Shown: one piece after another, positions 5,491 to 6,209 of the stretch
Numbering within the stretch: the stretch's first letter is position 1
Layout: every line of letters starts with the position of its first letter
Assembly (NCBI GenBank): GCA_030621975.1
Contig: JAUXGQ010000113.1
Span: 1-6,209 of the forward strand
Origin: Gammaproteobacteria bacterium
Lineage (GTDB): Bacteria; Pseudomonadota; Gammaproteobacteria; Chromatiales; Chromatiaceae
Length of the DNA: 6,209 nt
Direction: 5' to 3'
Notes under the pieces: generated by a model
The model's input: the letters and a program-made list of their open reading frames with translations, nothing else
Told to the model about the DNA's origin: nothing
The model's database searches: none
Position numbers and translations under genes: made by a program

Positions 5491-5520
5491 CGACTAAGGT
5501 GTCGCTTGTTAATGTCGTCA
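5488..5520. repeat. REP-like inverted repeat upstream of the transposase
   Basis: TGACGAC (5488-5494) and GTCGTCA (5514-5520) are perfect 7-bp inverted arms with a 19-base loop. TAA/TTA (5495-5497 and 5509-5511) can extend the stem across a two-base bulge. It ends one base before the transposase ATG. RAYT proteins recognise and cleave next to REP hairpins flanking their own gene, so this is a candidate binding site; it may also hinder translation of the gene. Confidence 0.5.
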
Positions 5521-5521
5521 C

Positions 5522-6199
5522 ATGCCGAGAACGTCTCGAATTGCTCCGGGAGGGATGGTCTTCCATGTCCTGAATCGTGGCGTGGGGCGGATGAGAATTT
5601 TCGATGACGACGGTGATTACGCGGCGTTCGAACGTATCCTGGAAGAAACGGTTGAAAATCAGCCGATGCGGATTTGCGCCTATTGCCTGATGCCCAATCA
5701 TTGGCACCTCGTACTCTGGCCTGAAAGCGACGGAGATCTGGCTGCGTTTATGCATCGTCTGACGAACACCCATGTCCAACGCTGGCAACAACAAAAACAT
5801 TTGGTGGGAACGGGTCATGTTTACCAAGGACGATACAAATCATTTCCCGTCGAAACCGATGAATATTTCTACCAAGTGGTGCGATATGTTGAGCGCAATG
5901 CCCTGCGGGCAAATTTGGTCCGGCAGGCAGAGGAATGGCGGTGGTCAAGCCTGTGGCGCCGGATTAACGGGACGCGGAAGAACAAATCGCTATTGAGCAC
6001 CTGGCCCATGTTGAAACCGCGTCAGTGGCGCCGTCTGGTGAACCAGCCACAAACTGATACGGAACTGGATGCCTTACGCCGTTGCACGGTTCGCGGCCAA
6101 CCGTATGGTTCAGATCGTTGGGTCGAACGGATTACCAAGGAACTCAGCCTCGAATCAACGATGCACGCACGCGGTCGCCCGAAAAAGAAACGTCCTTGA
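5522..6199 (+). CDS. REP-associated tyrosine transposase (RAYT, Y1/HUH family)
   Basis: A 225-residue single-domain transposase of the IS200-related Y1 family. It would nick single-stranded DNA at REP hairpins and mobilise or spread them. The N-terminus MPRTSRIAPGGMVFHVLNRG is typical of the family and supports the ATG at 5522, although no good Shine-Dalgarno precedes it. The metal-binding HUH motif is H60-W-H62 in CLMPNHWHLVLWP. GHVYQGRYKSF (98-108) and YFYQVVRYVERNALRANLV (115-133) are the conserved helix blocks, with Y122 in RYVERN the likely nucleophile. The tail ends in a basic RGRPKKKRP. All signatures are intact, so the enzyme may be active. It starts 31 bases after the truncated vapC stop, and a REP-like hairpin occupies most of that gap. 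Confidence 0.9.
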   Translation: MPRTSRIAPGGMVFHVLNRGVGRMRIFDDDGDYAAFERILEETVENQPMRICAYCLMPNHWHLVLWPESDGDLAAFMHRLTNTHVQRWQQQKHLVGTGHVYQGRYKSFPVETDEYFYQVVRYVERNALRANLVRQAEEWRWSSLWRRINGTRKNKSLLSTWPMLKPRQWRRLVNQPQTDTELDALRRCTVRGQPYGSDRWVERITKELSLESTMHARGRPKKKRP

Positions 6200-6209
6200 A
6201 CGCCGTCAG

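Larger units (their letters stand above)
5460..6209 (+). mobile_element. RAYT/REP module inserted in vapC (right end outside window)
   Basis: The module appears to begin in the purine-rich stretch ending AAAAGGGGACAGGTG (5466-5480), where vapC homology stops, and contains the transposase gene 5522-6199. Short REP-like inverted repeats usually flank these genes. The left candidate is TGACGAC/GTCGTCA (5488-5520). At the right edge GCCGTCA (6202-6208) matches six of seven bases of the left GTCGTCA arm and may start the right-hand repeat. Boundaries are approximate. Confidence 0.5.

Overview
The window looks like chromosomal DNA from a GC-rich proteobacterium, most likely gamma- or betaproteobacterial and of the environmental sort (purple sulfur bacteria, Accumulibacter- or Competibacter-like lineages). 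That guess rests on family content: a NACHT ATPase fused to an FGE-sulfatase/C-type-lectin-fold domain, an AbrB/PIN toxin-antitoxin pair and a REP-associated tyrosine transposase (RAYT). No rRNA or tRNA is present to fix the taxonomy.

Layout. 2-172 (+) is the 3' end of an unidentified gene. 216-914 (+) is a PilZ-like protein that probably shares its operon. It converges on a minus-strand gene (971-2440) for an exported purple-acid-phosphatase-like metallophosphoesterase, which has a strong Shine-Dalgarno and a good sigma70-type promoter carrying a 9-bp inverted repeat. Further right on the minus strand (4770 to 2687) lies a NACHT-FGE fusion of about 693 residues, split into three frames by two apparent single-base insertions. 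At the right end, a vapBC-type operon (5024 onwards, +) has lost the second half of its PIN toxin where a RAYT module (gene 5522-6199, +) begins.

Most interesting signal. The last ~30 codons of the NACHT-FGE gene look like the variable repeat of a diversity-generating retroelement (DGR). Positions that in this family are normally runs of Asn (AAC) are here TAC, GCC, TAC, GTA, CTC, TTC and GCC, while the framework residues (GGSWN, NLRSA, LGFRL) are kept. The FGE catalytic cysteines are absent. I therefore read the domain as a ligand-binding C-type-lectin module whose binding face may be (or may once have been) diversified, coupled to a STAND-type signalling ATPase. No reverse transcriptase or template repeat is visible, so any retroelement would have to act from elsewhere.

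The two frameshifts, the broken toxin gene and the transposase module suggest that the region right of about 2690 is a decaying or rearranging defence-type island. Assembly indels remain a live alternative for the frameshifts.
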